This document shows, one piece after another, positions 21,348 to 31,027 of a stretch of DNA of 58,778 nt. The DNA lies in assembly GCA_900541935.1 (NCBI GenBank), contig UQLZ01000010.1, positions 1-58,778 of the forward strand. Direction: 5' to 3'. A program made the translations under genes and the position numbers. The notes beneath the pieces are model-generated. The model was not told where the DNA came from. It saw nothing but the letters and a program-made list of their open reading frames with translations, and did not search any database. Every line of letters begins with the position of its first letter. The first letter of the stretch is position 1. This DNA is from an uncultured Prevotellaceae bacterium. Its GTDB lineage: Bacteria > Bacteroidota > Bacteroidia > Bacteroidales > Muribaculaceae.

Positions 21348-24300
21348 CTATTTCGGCAACCATCTTTCCAATTCTTCCATACTTATTCCTTTTTGCTCTG
21401 CATAACGCTTTCGCTGGTCATCGCAAATCTTTTTCAAAATGAAATACCGCGAATCAGCATGAGATATATATAATCCCATAACCGAAGATGCTGGCTTCAA
21501 TGCCCCATTTTCGGTTATTTGCATTCCTAATTCCTTTGTACCGCCAAGGACTTCATTAATAACAAAGACCGAAGACTGGTCGGGCAATGACGGATAACCT
21601 GCTGCTGGGCGTATGCCAACATATTTTTCAGTGAGAGTATCTGAAACCGCTAAATCTGTTCTATCATATCCCCAATATTGCTCTCTAACAGCCTTATGGA
21701 GATATTCAGCAGATGCCTCTACAAGTCTGTCGGCAAGCGACTGATACAAAAGAAACTTAAACTCATCTTTTTCTTTATAAGACTCAACTATTTGGGCAAT
21801 CTTCGCACCTATTGTAATAGCAAATGCACCTACATAGTCAGATGATGGCGAAACGAAATCGGCAAGCGACCAGCACTCTCCTTTAGCATTGACATACTGC
21901 TGACGCAGTACTGGCAAAACGATATCATTTCCACCTACCTCAAAAGATATAGAATCATCGCCTACAGATTTTGCTTTTCTGAATGCAATTTTAGCAGATA
22001 TTGAATCACCTGCTTCGCGAACAAGTCTCGCAATTGCCGCACGAGCATCCTTCAACAAATCCATAGCCTGCATAGTTGCCGCTATTCTTTCCGGTTTCTG
22101 TGCGGCAATCCACTGTGCCTGACAATGTCCACAACCTTTTATCTCTGCCAATTCTGCAAACGACGCATCAAGATTCCATACTGGGAAAAACGCTCTCCAA
22201 TTAATATAGTCAACAACAGTAGAAATATTTATAGCCATCTCCCTTTCACCAACGAACTGTGGCTCTACGGGTTTATAGTTCTCCCAATCAATTTTATGCT
22301 TTCGTCCAATCGCTTCAGCAAAAGTAACCGATTGACTATCCTTTCCAGAGAAATATTCCTGTCTCAAGAGGTTCTGTTCGGACTTTATCTCATCGGCAAT
22401 GCCATCGGCATCAAGCAGTCGGTGAGCTACGGACGTCATCTCAGCTGCATCGCGGGTGTAGGCAACGATACCAGAATACTCTGGCGCAATCTTTACTGCA
22501 GTATGAACTGCTGAAGCTGTTGCTCCACCAACCATCAATGGTATGCTCAAGCCCCTTTCTTCTGCAAGGCGCGCAACACTGCACATCTCATCAAGCGACG
22601 GTGTTATAAGTCCGCTAAGCCCTATAATATCTGCCTTTTCCTCTATAGCCCTATCAATGATAACATCGGCAGGAACCATTACCCCAAGGTCTATAACATT
22701 GAATCCGTTGCAACGGAGAACAACATCAACGATATTCTTTCCAATATCATGGACGTCTCCCTTTACAGTTGCCATAATGATTTTACCAGAATAGTTCTGT
22801 CCCGACGCCTCTTCTTTCTCCATCAACGGTTGCAAATAGGAAACCGCATCCTTCATTATCTTGGCACTTTTAACTACCTGCGGCAGAAATAATTCACCAT
22901 TAGCAAATAATCTTCCTACCTCATTCATTCCAGCCATCAACGGTCCCTCGATTATTTCGACTGCTGTTATATATTCCTTTACTGCAACTGCAAGCAACGT
23001 CTCAATAAGGTCACCTCTGCCCTTTACAAGCATTTTTATGATTTTATCATCATTGCTTAGGCTTTCCTCTCTATCTGTTGAAATAGCAATATCGCTCGTT
23101 TTCTTGTCTTTTGTCTGTGATGCAAGCGCTATCAACTTCTCGGTTGCATCCTCCTCTCGACAGAAAATAACATTTTCTATAGCAGTTCTGACATCTTCAG
23201 GTATCTGCGAATAAGGTGCCAGTGCGGCTGCATTAACGATAGCCATATCCATGCCAACGGCTATTGCGTGATAAAGGAAAACCGTATGCATCGCCTCTCT
23301 GATATAGTTATTTCCTCTGAAAGAGAATGACAGGTTGCTGATACCACCGCTCACCTTTGCTCCAGGCAGATTCTCCTTTATCCACTTAGTTGCCTTAATG
23401 AAATCAAGAGCATAGCGGTTATGCTCATCTATACCTGTCGCTATAGCCAATACATTCGGGTCAAAAATTATATCATGCCCTTTGAAACCGACTTCAGTTG
23501 TCAATATATCATAAGCACGGCTGCAAATTTCTATTTTGCGCTCGTATGTATCTGCCTGACCTGATTCGTCGAAAGCCATAACAACGACGGCTGCTCCCAT
23601 ATTGAGAATATCTTTGGCTTCTTTGACGAACGCCTCTTTGCCTCCTTTCAGGCTTATTGAGTTGACTATACCCTTACCTTGCAAACACTTCAAACCAGCC
23701 TTGATAACATTAGGTTTGGAGGAGTCTATCATAATAGGAACTTTTGCAATCTCAGGTTCTGCTGATAGCAAGTTGAGAAAAGTAACCATCTCTTTCTCGG
23801 CATCAAGCATCGCATCATCCATATTTATATCAAGAATCTGCGCACCTGCTTCTACCTGTTTCCTTGCAATGTCAAGAGCTTCGGAATAGTTTTTCTCTCC
23901 TATCAACCGCAAGAACTTGCGACTGCCGGCAACGTTACAACGCTCTCCAACATTGACAAAGTTACGCTCGCGGGAGACTATCAAGGAATCCATTCCCGAC
24001 AATACTAAAGATTTGTTTCTTTCGTATATCTTTCTCGGTGTATACTTTTTAGCCTCTTCTGCAAGCATGCGGATATGCTCCGGAGTTGTACCGCAACAAC
24101 CGCCTACGATATTCACCAAACCGTCGGCTAACATCGCAGATATCTGCTTTGCCATAACTTCCGGTGTCTGGTCATATTCGCCCAATTCATTAGGCAAGCC
24201 TGCATTCGGATAGAATATGGTCGCCATATTCGAGATATCTGACAACTCCTTTAGCCATACAGTCAAATGCTCCGCTCCAAAACCGCAATTCAATCCTATT

Positions 24301-24989
24301 GCAAGCGGATTAGCATAATCAACGGCAGCAACAAAGGCTGAAAGCGACTGACCGCTTAATATTCTGCCATTGTCAGAAATTGTTGCTGAAATGATAACTT
24401 CAACCTTTCTGCAACATTTCTCCATAGCCCTTTCAGCGGCTAATAATGCGGCTTTTGCATTTAACGTATCAAAAACGGTTTCTATAAGGAACAAGTCAAC
24501 GCCTCCCTCAAGCAAAGCAGTCATCTGCTCCTCGTAGGTATCAGCAAGAGTATCAAAAGTAATTGCTGAATCATCACCCATAGATACTGCCATCGATAAT
24601 GACTTATTCGTTGGGCCAATACTTCCTGCAACCCAACCGCCTTTTTCATCAGCAACTTTGCGCGCAATCCTTGCTGCCTCTCGGTTGATTTCTCCTACAT
24701 ATTCTTCAAGGCCATAATCCGCCAATGAGATAGCGTTAGCGTTGAATGAATTAGTCTCAATAATATCCGCACCTGCATCCTTGTATCTGCGGTGAATCAT
24801 CTCTATTGATTCTGGTTTTGTTAAGACAAGAACGTCGTTGCAACCTTTTAGATTATTTTTATGAGAAGCGAATCTATCTCCTCTAAAATCAAGTTCACTC
24901 AAACCCAATGATTGGATTTGAGTGCCCATTGCGCCATCAATGACAAGTATTTTGTCATTCAAAGCAGTCTTTATTTTATTATCAATCAT
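21348..24989 (-). CDS. metH: Cobalamin-dependent methionine synthase
   Basis: 1213 aa, full length for MetH. Order: homocysteine/zinc domain (about 1-330, GLNCGFG and GGCCGTTPEH for the Cys ligands), methyltetrahydrofolate domain (RNFVNVGERCNVAGSRKF, about 340-610), cobalamin cap and Rossmann domain with base-off motif DVHDIGKN (about 743-750), and C-terminal AdoMet-reactivation domain (RPAAGYPSLPDQS at about 1130-1142). It methylates homocysteine to methionine and needs B12. The start codon directly follows the stop of the upstream aminotransferase (TAAATG), so the two form an operon. No cobalamin or SAM riboswitch is visible. Confidence 0.96.
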   Translation of the reverse strand: MIDNKIKTALNDKILVIDGAMGTQIQSLGLSELDFRGDRFASHKNNLKGCNDVLVLTKPESIEMIHRRYKDAGADIIETNSFNANAISLADYGLEEYVGEINREAARIARKVADEKGGWVAGSIGPTNKSLSMAVSMGDDSAITFDTLADTYEEQMTALLEGGVDLFLIETVFDTLNAKAALLAAERAMEKCCRKVEVIISATISDNGRILSGQSLSAFVAAVDYANPLAIGLNCGFGAEHLTVWLKELSDISNMATIFYPNAGLPNELGEYDQTPEVMAKQISAMLADGLVNIVGGCCGTTPEHIRMLAEEAKKYTPRKIYERNKSLVLSGMDSLIVSRERNFVNVGERCNVAGSRKFLRLIGEKNYSEALDIARKQVEAGAQILDINMDDAMLDAEKEMVTFLNLLSAEPEIAKVPIMIDSSKPNVIKAGLKCLQGKGIVNSISLKGGKEAFVKEAKDILNMGAAVVVMAFDESGQADTYERKIEICSRAYDILTTEVGFKGHDIIFDPNVLAIATGIDEHNRYALDFIKATKWIKENLPGAKVSGGISNLSFSFRGNNYIREAMHTVFLYHAIAVGMDMAIVNAAALAPYSQIPEDVRTAIENVIFCREEDATEKLIALASQTKDKKTSDIAISTDREESLSNDDKIIKMLVKGRGDLIETLLAVAVKEYITAVEIIEGPLMAGMNEVGRLFANGELFLPQVVKSAKIMKDAVSYLQPLMEKEEASGQNYSGKIIMATVKGDVHDIGKNIVDVVLRCNGFNVIDLGVMVPADVIIDRAIEEKADIIGLSGLITPSLDEMCSVARLAEERGLSIPLMVGGATASAVHTAVKIAPEYSGIVAYTRDAAEMTSVAHRLLDADGIADEIKSEQNLLRQEYFSGKDSQSVTFAEAIGRKHKIDWENYKPVEPQFVGEREMAINISTVVDYINWRAFFPVWNLDASFAELAEIKGCGHCQAQWIAAQKPERIAATMQAMDLLKDARAAIARLVREAGDSISAKIAFRKAKSVGDDSISFEVGGNDIVLPVLRQQYVNAKGECWSLADFVSPSSDYVGAFAITIGAKIAQIVESYKEKDEFKFLLYQSLADRLVEASAEYLHKAVREQYWGYDRTDLAVSDTLTEKYVGIRPAAGYPSLPDQSSVFVINEVLGGTKELGMQITENGALKPASSVMGLYISHADSRYFILKKICDDQRKRYAEQKGISMEELERWLPK

Positions 24990-26189
24990 TTATTCTGTTT
25001 TACCTGGATAAGCCTCAAGAGCCTTGCTAAGTACAAACAATGCTCTATTCAAATCGCTTTTATTCAAGACGTAAGCAATACGAACCTCATTAACGCCCAA
25101 GCCTGGAGTGGTATAGAAACCTGCAGCAGGTGCCATGAATACCGTCTCGCCCTCATATTCAAATTCTGAAAGGCACCACGCACAAAACTTCTCGGCATCA
25201 TCTACCGGCAATTTTGCGACTGTATAGAATGCTCCCATCGGAATTGGGGAATAAACTCCCGGAATCATATTCAAACCGTCAATTAGACATTTGCGTCGCT
25301 CTACATATTCATCGTATGTGTCTCGCAAATAATCTTCTGGAACGTCAAGCGATGCTTCTGCAACTACCTGACCTATCAATGGTGGACTCAAACGTGCCTG
25401 ACAGAATTTCATTACCGCCTTACGAACCTTCTCATTCTTGGTAATCAACGCTCCAATTCTTATTCCGCACTCTGAATATCTCTTTGAGACAGAATCAATA
25501 AGCACAACGTTATCTTCTATCCCTTCCAAGTGACAGGCTGAAATATATGGAGAGCCAGTATAGATAAACTCACGGTAAACCTCATCAGAGAATAGAAACA
25601 GGTCATACTTCTTTACCATATCCCTAATCTGATTCATCTCGCGGCGGGTATATAGATAACCTGTCGGGTTATTCGGGTTACAAATCAAAATGGCACGAGT
25701 TCTCTCGTTTATGAGTTCTTCAAATTTCTCCACCTTCGGCAAAGAGAAACCCTCTTCTATTGTAGTCGTCACAGTTCTGATAACCGCACCCGCAGAGATA
25801 GCAAAAGCCATATAGTTGGCATAAGCAGGCTCTGGAACGATAATCTCATCACCTGGATTCAGGCACGACAAGAACGCGAAAAGCACAGCCTCTGAACCGC
25901 CAGCAGTTACAATAATATCATCTGCAGTCAGATTGATATTGAAACGCTCATAGTAGCCAACGAGTTTTTCCATATAACTGCGGTAACCCGCACTTGGGCT
26001 ATATTCCAAAATCCGTCTATCTATATTCTTGATTGCATCAAGAGCAACCTGAGGCGTCGGCAAATCAGGCTGTCCGATATTTAAATGATAAACATGCACT
26101 CCTCTCTTCTTGGCAGAGTCTGACAACGGTGCCAATTTTCTAATAGGAGATTCGGGCATTTCCATCCCTCTTACTGATATTTGTGGCAT
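24990..26189 (-). CDS. PLP-dependent class I/II aminotransferase
   Basis: A 399-aa fold-type I aminotransferase. Landmarks: LNIGQPDLPTPQVAL, YSPSAGYRSYMEKL, VTAGGSEAVLFAFLSCLNPGDEI, ICNPNNPTGYLY, FSDEVYREFIY, SVSKRYSECGIRIGAL (the Schiff-base Lys is in SVSKR) and NEVRIAYVLN (substrate carboxylate Arg). The substrate cannot be read from sequence. Tight linkage to metH hints at methionine or aspartate-family metabolism (for example the 2-oxo acid of methionine salvage), which is inference. The promoter at 26261-26292 is one of the best in the window. Confidence 0.9.
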   Translation of the reverse strand: MPQISVRGMEMPESPIRKLAPLSDSAKKRGVHVYHLNIGQPDLPTPQVALDAIKNIDRRILEYSPSAGYRSYMEKLVGYYERFNINLTADDIIVTAGGSEAVLFAFLSCLNPGDEIIVPEPAYANYMAFAISAGAVIRTVTTTIEEGFSLPKVEKFEELINERTRAILICNPNNPTGYLYTRREMNQIRDMVKKYDLFLFSDEVYREFIYTGSPYISACHLEGIEDNVVLIDSVSKRYSECGIRIGALITKNEKVRKAVMKFCQARLSPPLIGQVVAEASLDVPEDYLRDTYDEYVERRKCLIDGLNMIPGVYSPIPMGAFYTVAKLPVDDAEKFCAWCLSEFEYEGETVFMAPAAGFYTTPGLGVNEVRIAYVLNKSDLNRALFVLSKALEAYPGKTE

Positions 26190-26260
26190 TTGGGATTATA
26201 ATTTTTAGTTAATATACTTGTTAAACTGTCATTATCCTCAAGACAAGGACATTTTAACTA

Positions 26261-26292
26261 CAAAGTTACAACTTTCCGCCATAAAAAGCAAA
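26261..26292 (-). promoter_or_regulatory. Consensus promoter of the aminotransferase-metH operon
   Basis: Minus strand: TTTG (complement of 26289-26292), 20-bp spacer, TAACTTTG (complement of 26261-26268). Exact fit to the Bacteroidetes consensus. Confidence 0.75.
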
Positions 26293-26441
26293 CCCACAAA
26301 TCGCACCCAACTACGCAATCCATTTGCGGATACAAATATCCGCCCCACCACTTCCTCCATTAATTATTTCCGTTTTTGCAATCAACCATTTCCCGTTGTC
26401 CCCCACCAGCTATCCATACTACAAATACTATACCCCAATAA

Positions 26442-26489
26442 TAATTAGTGGTTGCATCAAAATTTGCATTTTGGCACAACCACTAATTA
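26442..26489 (-). terminator. Terminator hairpin, repeat copy B
   Basis: A 22-bp stem (26442-26463 with 26468-26489) interrupted by a 2-nt mismatch, 4-nt loop. It ends the RND efflux operon. The core is the same as copies at 18781 and 37652 when read in the transcript direction, with extra flanking TAATTAGTG / CACTAATTA pairing. Confidence 0.8.
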
Positions 26490-26507
26490 AATTTTATACT
26501 GACACTT

Positions 26508-27881
26508 TTACCAACCGCCACCGAGGGCCTTGTATAGGCGAACTAATGCAATCTGCTTGTCTCGCTTTGCGTTACTCAAACCAATCTGCGCATCAAAGTG
26601 ACTACGCTGTGCATCAAGAACGTCAAGGTATCCGATAACACCATTGATATACTGCAACTGAGCGAGTTTCATTGTTGCTTCTGATGACTTCTCCAACTGC
26701 AAACGCGACTCATATATTTCATCAATCTTGTTGAAATCAACTATCGCATTTCGAGCATCGCGGAAAGCACCTAAAACTACCTTTTCATAATTATAGCATT
26801 CCTGCTTATATGCAGCCTTCTTTGATTTCCACATTGCCCTATTCTTTCCCATGGCAAAAAGAGGAGTCAACAGTTTAGCTCCAATATAAAACACTGGTGA
26901 TTTCAAAAAATCTGAAATTTCTTCACTTTCCAAACCGTACTGTGCTGTAAGGGATATCTTTGGGAACATATTAGTAAACGAAATTCCTACGCTTGCATTT
27001 GCCGCCATTAGATTCAATTCTGCCTCTCGCACGTCAGGACGGCGCTCAAGCAATGTTGAAGGCAATCCGACAGGCAAAAAATCTGGCAACGGAGCATCTT
27101 CCTGCAAGGTTGAACGTTCAATAACACTTGGAAATTCTCCTGCAAGAAAAGCAATGTCGTTTTCCTTCAAAGATATCTTTCTTTCCAAATCCGGCACTAA
27201 AGTAGCGGTTCTTGCATACTCCAATTGTGCCTGCTGATATGAAGTTTCAGATGTCAAGCCACTTTCGAAACGCAACTTAGCAATTCTCATACCTTCCTGA
27301 CGAGCATTAAGTGTCTGCTTAACAATTGCCAACTCATTGTCAAGAGCAACAAGTTCAAAATAAGCTTGTGCAACCTCTGCGATTATACTCATTCTAAGAG
27401 CATTCTGAGCCTCTACACTCGCAAGAAACTGAGCCTTGCTCTTATCCTTTGCCCATCTGAGGTTTCCCCACAAGTCAAGTTCCCAACTTACCGTTGCCTT
27501 AGCACCAAACTCTGAGTCTCCTTTATAGTTATCGCCTCCATAATTTGAACCTTCCTTATTTGCATATATGTTAGCGTCAAACTGTGGGAAGAGGTTAGCA
27601 AGGTCAATTCTCTTCAAAGCCGCCAATTCCTCTACACAAGCAGCGGCTTTCTTTATATCCTTATTATTGTCAAGGGTCTTCCTTATCAACTTTTGGAGAA
27701 TTGTATCCGAATAAACATCCCACCACTTGAGGTCTGCAACACAAGCCGAATCGCCTGCCAACTGCTTTTTACTCAAAGTCTCTGGCAGTTGCATTTCGGG
27801 TTTTTCAAATTTATGCCCTACCTTGCACGATGTAAAAAACATCAGCACCAAAACAATATATATATATGATTGCTTCATCAT
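26508..27881 (-). CDS. RND efflux outer-membrane channel (TolC/OprM-like lipoprotein)
   Basis: 457 aa. Lipoprotein signal ending FFTSCKVG (Cys19), then the GHKFEKPEMQLPETL start typical of OprM/NodT channels. Two repeats of long helices with strand insertions follow, with signatures QTLNARQEGMRIAKLRFESGLTSE and LDVLDAQRSHFDAQIGLSNAKRD, and near the middle the family motif LLERRPDVREAELNLMAANASVGI. It is the last gene of a three-gene efflux operon (adaptor, pump, channel), 1 nt after the pump gene. Confidence 0.93.
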   Translation of the reverse strand: MMKQSYIYIVLVLMFFTSCKVGHKFEKPEMQLPETLSKKQLAGDSACVADLKWWDVYSDTILQKLIRKTLDNNKDIKKAAACVEELAALKRIDLANLFPQFDANIYANKEGSNYGGDNYKGDSEFGAKATVSWELDLWGNLRWAKDKSKAQFLASVEAQNALRMSIIAEVAQAYFELVALDNELAIVKQTLNARQEGMRIAKLRFESGLTSETSYQQAQLEYARTATLVPDLERKISLKENDIAFLAGEFPSVIERSTLQEDAPLPDFLPVGLPSTLLERRPDVREAELNLMAANASVGISFTNMFPKISLTAQYGLESEEISDFLKSPVFYIGAKLLTPLFAMGKNRAMWKSKKAAYKQECYNYEKVVLGAFRDARNAIVDFNKIDEIYESRLQLEKSSEATMKLAQLQYINGVIGYLDVLDAQRSHFDAQIGLSNAKRDKQIALVRLYKALGGGW

Positions 27882-27882
27882 T

Positions 27883-30800
27883 CTACTTTTTAAATTTTTT
27901 CACCACATTGACTTTCTTCTTCATCTTATAGATTAATACAAAGAAGAACGGCACTAATAGGATTCCAAACACAACCGCAAAGATCATTCCGAAGAAAACT
28001 CCGGTACCAATAGCCTGACGACTTGCAGAACCTGGACCTGTTGCAATAACCATCGGCAACATACCAAGGATGAACGCAAGTGATGTCATAAGAATTGGAC
28101 GGAAACGCAGTTGTGAAGCATGTATAGCCGCCTGAACGACATCAACACCCCTATCAACCTGCTCTTTGGCAAATTCCACAATTAGAATAGCATTCTTTGC
28201 TGCCAAACCAACAAGCATAACCAAACCAATTTGGAAATACACGTCATTTTCCAATCCGCAAGCCAAAACTCCAAGATATGAACCTAACACAGCAACCGGC
28301 AATGAAATAATTACGGCAACTGGAACCATCCAACTTTCATAAAGAGCTGCAAGGAAAAGGAAAACGAAAAGGAAAACAAGTGTTAAAACCATTGCAGTCT
28401 GACCTCCTGCCTGCTTTTCCTGATAAGATAAACCACTCCATTCAACTCCAATATTATCTGGCAAATGATTTTCCGCAATCTCCTCCATTATACTCATTGC
28501 CTGACCGGAACTGTAGCCGTCAGCAGCCTCTCCACGAATAACTGCACTGTTAAACATATTGAAACGCTTGATACTACCCGGACCTGTTGTATATTGTGTT
28601 GTTCCCAATGAAGTCAACGGAATCATTGCTCCGCTTGAACTTCTTACAAAGAACAGGTTTATATTATCCTGATGCTCACGATATGTTGATTCAGCCTGAA
28701 TATATACACGATAAATACGGTTGAACATATTAAAGTCATTTACATAAACTGAACCGGTATAAGCCTTCATAGTAGAGAAAACGTCAGCCAAAGGAACTCC
28801 AGCAAACTTCACTTTATCCCTGTCAACGTCAAAGTACAACTGAGGGATTTCTGCTTGTAAAGATGATGACAAGCCTGACAACTCCTTACGCTTTGACGCA
28901 TAATACATTAAAGAATCAGTTGCTTGAACAAGATTGTCAAATGTTGCATCACCTCTTGCCTCCAACTGCATTTCAAAACCGCCGGAACTACCAAGACCTG
29001 GAATTACTGGAGGGGTTGAGAAATAAGCCTTGCACTCAGGATACTCCTCGAACTCCTTCATAACAACCGCCATAACGTCTTCAACAGTCTGCCCATCTCG
29101 GTCTTCCCATGGTTTGAGAATAACTGTCAACTCACTTCGAGCCTGACTGCTACCAACACGCGGGCTACTACCGGCAACACTCTGAACATAATCAACCGCT
29201 GGATTCTTCATTAAATAATCAACGGCACGCTCGGTTATAACCCTCGTTCTTTCCAATGTTGAACCTTCTGGCAATTCCAATTCAACCCTGAAATAGCCTT
29301 GGTCTTCCATCGGCAAGAAACTTGTCGGGATAAAGCGGTGAATTAGCATAATCGCCACAATAACCAAGCAAAAAGAGACCAACGTTCTTCTCGGATTCTT
29401 TATAATGCGGTTTATAATACCAATATACTTATTGTTACCAGTATTAAGCCATTCATTAATCTTTGTAAATACAATATTCTTCTTTTTATTCTTATCTATT
29501 GGTTTAAGAATAAGAGAACACATTACCGGGCTAAGCGTCAAAGCAACAACTGTTGATAACAAAACTGAAACAACAATTGTCACAGTAAACTGCCTATATA
29601 ACTGACCTGTAATGCCTCCAAGGAAACTAACTGGCACAAACACCGCTGCAAGAACGAGTGAGGTCGCAATAATCGCACCTGTCAATCCATCCATCGCCTT
29701 CTTCGTTGCCTCGTATGGCGGAAGATTCTCTTCCTCCATGATTCGCTCTACGTTCTCAACGACGACAATCGCATCATCAACGACAATACCAATTGCCAAT
29801 ACCAAGCCAAGTAGAGTTAGAATATTCAACGAGAACCCAAAAATCAACATAAATCCGAAAGTACCAATCAATGAAATTGGAACGGCTACTAACGGAATAA
29901 CTGTTGCTCGCCAACTCTGCAATGATAGGAATACAACGATAATAACGAGAACCAATGCCTCAAACAATGTCTTATAAACTTCATGAATTGACTCCGAAAT
30001 ATAAGTTGTCATATCCGAAGGAATTTCATAACTCATCCCCTCCGGGAAGTTCTCGCTAATCTCCTTCATTGCAGCCTTTACCTTGTCTGCAACCTCAATA
30101 GCGTTTGCTCCAGGTAGCATATATATAGCAAGCACCGCTGCATTTTCTCCATTGATAGCACTTTCTGTACTATAAGACTGAGCCTCAAGGGAAATTCTCG
30201 CAACGTCCCTTAAACGGATTATAGAACCATCTTCATTTGCCCTTACAACAATGTCTTCAAACTGGCCAACTGTTGACAAACGTCCCTGCGTAGTAATTGG
30301 AATAGTTATATCCAACCCCTTAACCGGCTGCTGACCGAGAACTCCGGCTGCCGACTCGCGGTTCTGATCCTTCAACGCAGCCTGCAAGTCTGCAACTGTA
30401 AGACCAAAGTTTGCCAATTTATCCGGTTGAACCCAAATCTGCATCGCATAGTAACGGCTACCAATATTTGACACACGACCAACGCCTGGAATACGGCGGA
30501 TAATATCCAAAACATTCAGCGTTGCAAAGTTACTCAAATAAATTTCATCAAACTTTGGATCTGTTGATGTCAAGCAAATTGTAAGCAACTGGCTTGCAGC
30601 CTGTTTCTCAACAGAAATACCGTTTTGAACGACCTCTGCAGGCAAACGAGATTCAGCCAACTTAACACGGTTCTGGATTTCTACCGCAGCCAAATCTGGA
30701 TCAGCATCGATATCAAATGTTACACTCGCTGAAAAACCACCTGAGTTAGAACTTGTGGATTCCATATATAACATACCAGGCGTACCATTAAGTTCCTGCT

Positions 30801-30999
30801 CAATAGGGGTTGCAACGGCTTGCGAAACCGTTAACGCACTTGCTCCCGGATATGAGGCACTAATCTTTACCATCGGCGGTGTGATATGTGGATACTGGTC
30901 AATCGGCAACATTGTCAGACCGATAATACCAACAACCACAATAACAATAGATATTACCGCAGAAAAGACAGGCCTATCTATAAAGAAATTTACTTTCAT
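27883..30999 (-). CDS. RND-family efflux pump, AcrB/HAE1 type
   Basis: 1038-aa proton-driven inner-membrane transporter. It starts NFFIDRPVFSAVISIVIVVVG and has 12 helices and two large periplasmic loops. The proton-relay Asp pair lies in AIGIVVDDAIVVVENVERIM, and the TM10 Lys in VGLAAKNAILIVEFAKE. Those features and the overall length place it in the HAE1 drug/hydrophobe group rather than the heavy-metal group. It works with the adaptor (28 nt upstream) and outer-membrane channel (1 nt downstream). The substrate range is unknown; no regulator gene is adjacent. Confidence 0.95.
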   Translation of the reverse strand: MKVNFFIDRPVFSAVISIVIVVVGIIGLTMLPIDQYPHITPPMVKISASYPGASALTVSQAVATPIEQELNGTPGMLYMESTSSNSGGFSASVTFDIDADPDLAAVEIQNRVKLAESRLPAEVVQNGISVEKQAASQLLTICLTSTDPKFDEIYLSNFATLNVLDIIRRIPGVGRVSNIGSRYYAMQIWVQPDKLANFGLTVADLQAALKDQNRESAAGVLGQQPVKGLDITIPITTQGRLSTVGQFEDIVVRANEDGSIIRLRDVARISLEAQSYSTESAINGENAAVLAIYMLPGANAIEVADKVKAAMKEISENFPEGMSYEIPSDMTTYISESIHEVYKTLFEALVLVIIVVFLSLQSWRATVIPLVAVPISLIGTFGFMLIFGFSLNILTLLGLVLAIGIVVDDAIVVVENVERIMEEENLPPYEATKKAMDGLTGAIIATSLVLAAVFVPVSFLGGITGQLYRQFTVTIVVSVLLSTVVALTLSPVMCSLILKPIDKNKKKNIVFTKINEWLNTGNNKYIGIINRIIKNPRRTLVSFCLVIVAIMLIHRFIPTSFLPMEDQGYFRVELELPEGSTLERTRVITERAVDYLMKNPAVDYVQSVAGSSPRVGSSQARSELTVILKPWEDRDGQTVEDVMAVVMKEFEEYPECKAYFSTPPVIPGLGSSGGFEMQLEARGDATFDNLVQATDSLMYYASKRKELSGLSSSLQAEIPQLYFDVDRDKVKFAGVPLADVFSTMKAYTGSVYVNDFNMFNRIYRVYIQAESTYREHQDNINLFFVRSSSGAMIPLTSLGTTQYTTGPGSIKRFNMFNSAVIRGEAADGYSSGQAMSIMEEIAENHLPDNIGVEWSGLSYQEKQAGGQTAMVLTLVFLFVFLFLAALYESWMVPVAVIISLPVAVLGSYLGVLACGLENDVYFQIGLVMLVGLAAKNAILIVEFAKEQVDRGVDVVQAAIHASQLRFRPILMTSLAFILGMLPMVIATGPGSASRQAIGTGVFFGMIFAVVFGILLVPFFFVLIYKMKKKVNVVKKFKK

Positions 31000-31027
31000 A
31001 ATCAGTCAATCCTTTTATCGTTAACGG

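Larger units (their letters stand above)
26190..26507. other. Intergenic region between aminotransferase and RND operon ends
   Basis: 318 bp. It contains the aminotransferase promoter (26261-26292, minus strand), a pyrimidine-rich AT stretch without ORFs of merit, and the repeat-type terminator of the RND operon (26442-26489). The transcribed leader of the aminotransferase-metH operon is only about 70 nt, too short for a cobalamin riboswitch. Confidence 0.6.

Noticed and set aside
21500..24900. Plus-strand ORFs within metH
   Set aside because: Antisense shadows of a highly conserved gene; no start signals or recognisable motifs.
26190..26260. Cobalamin or SAM riboswitch in front of the metH operon
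   Set aside because: The leader from the consensus promoter is about 70 nt and shows no B12-box or multi-stem fold.
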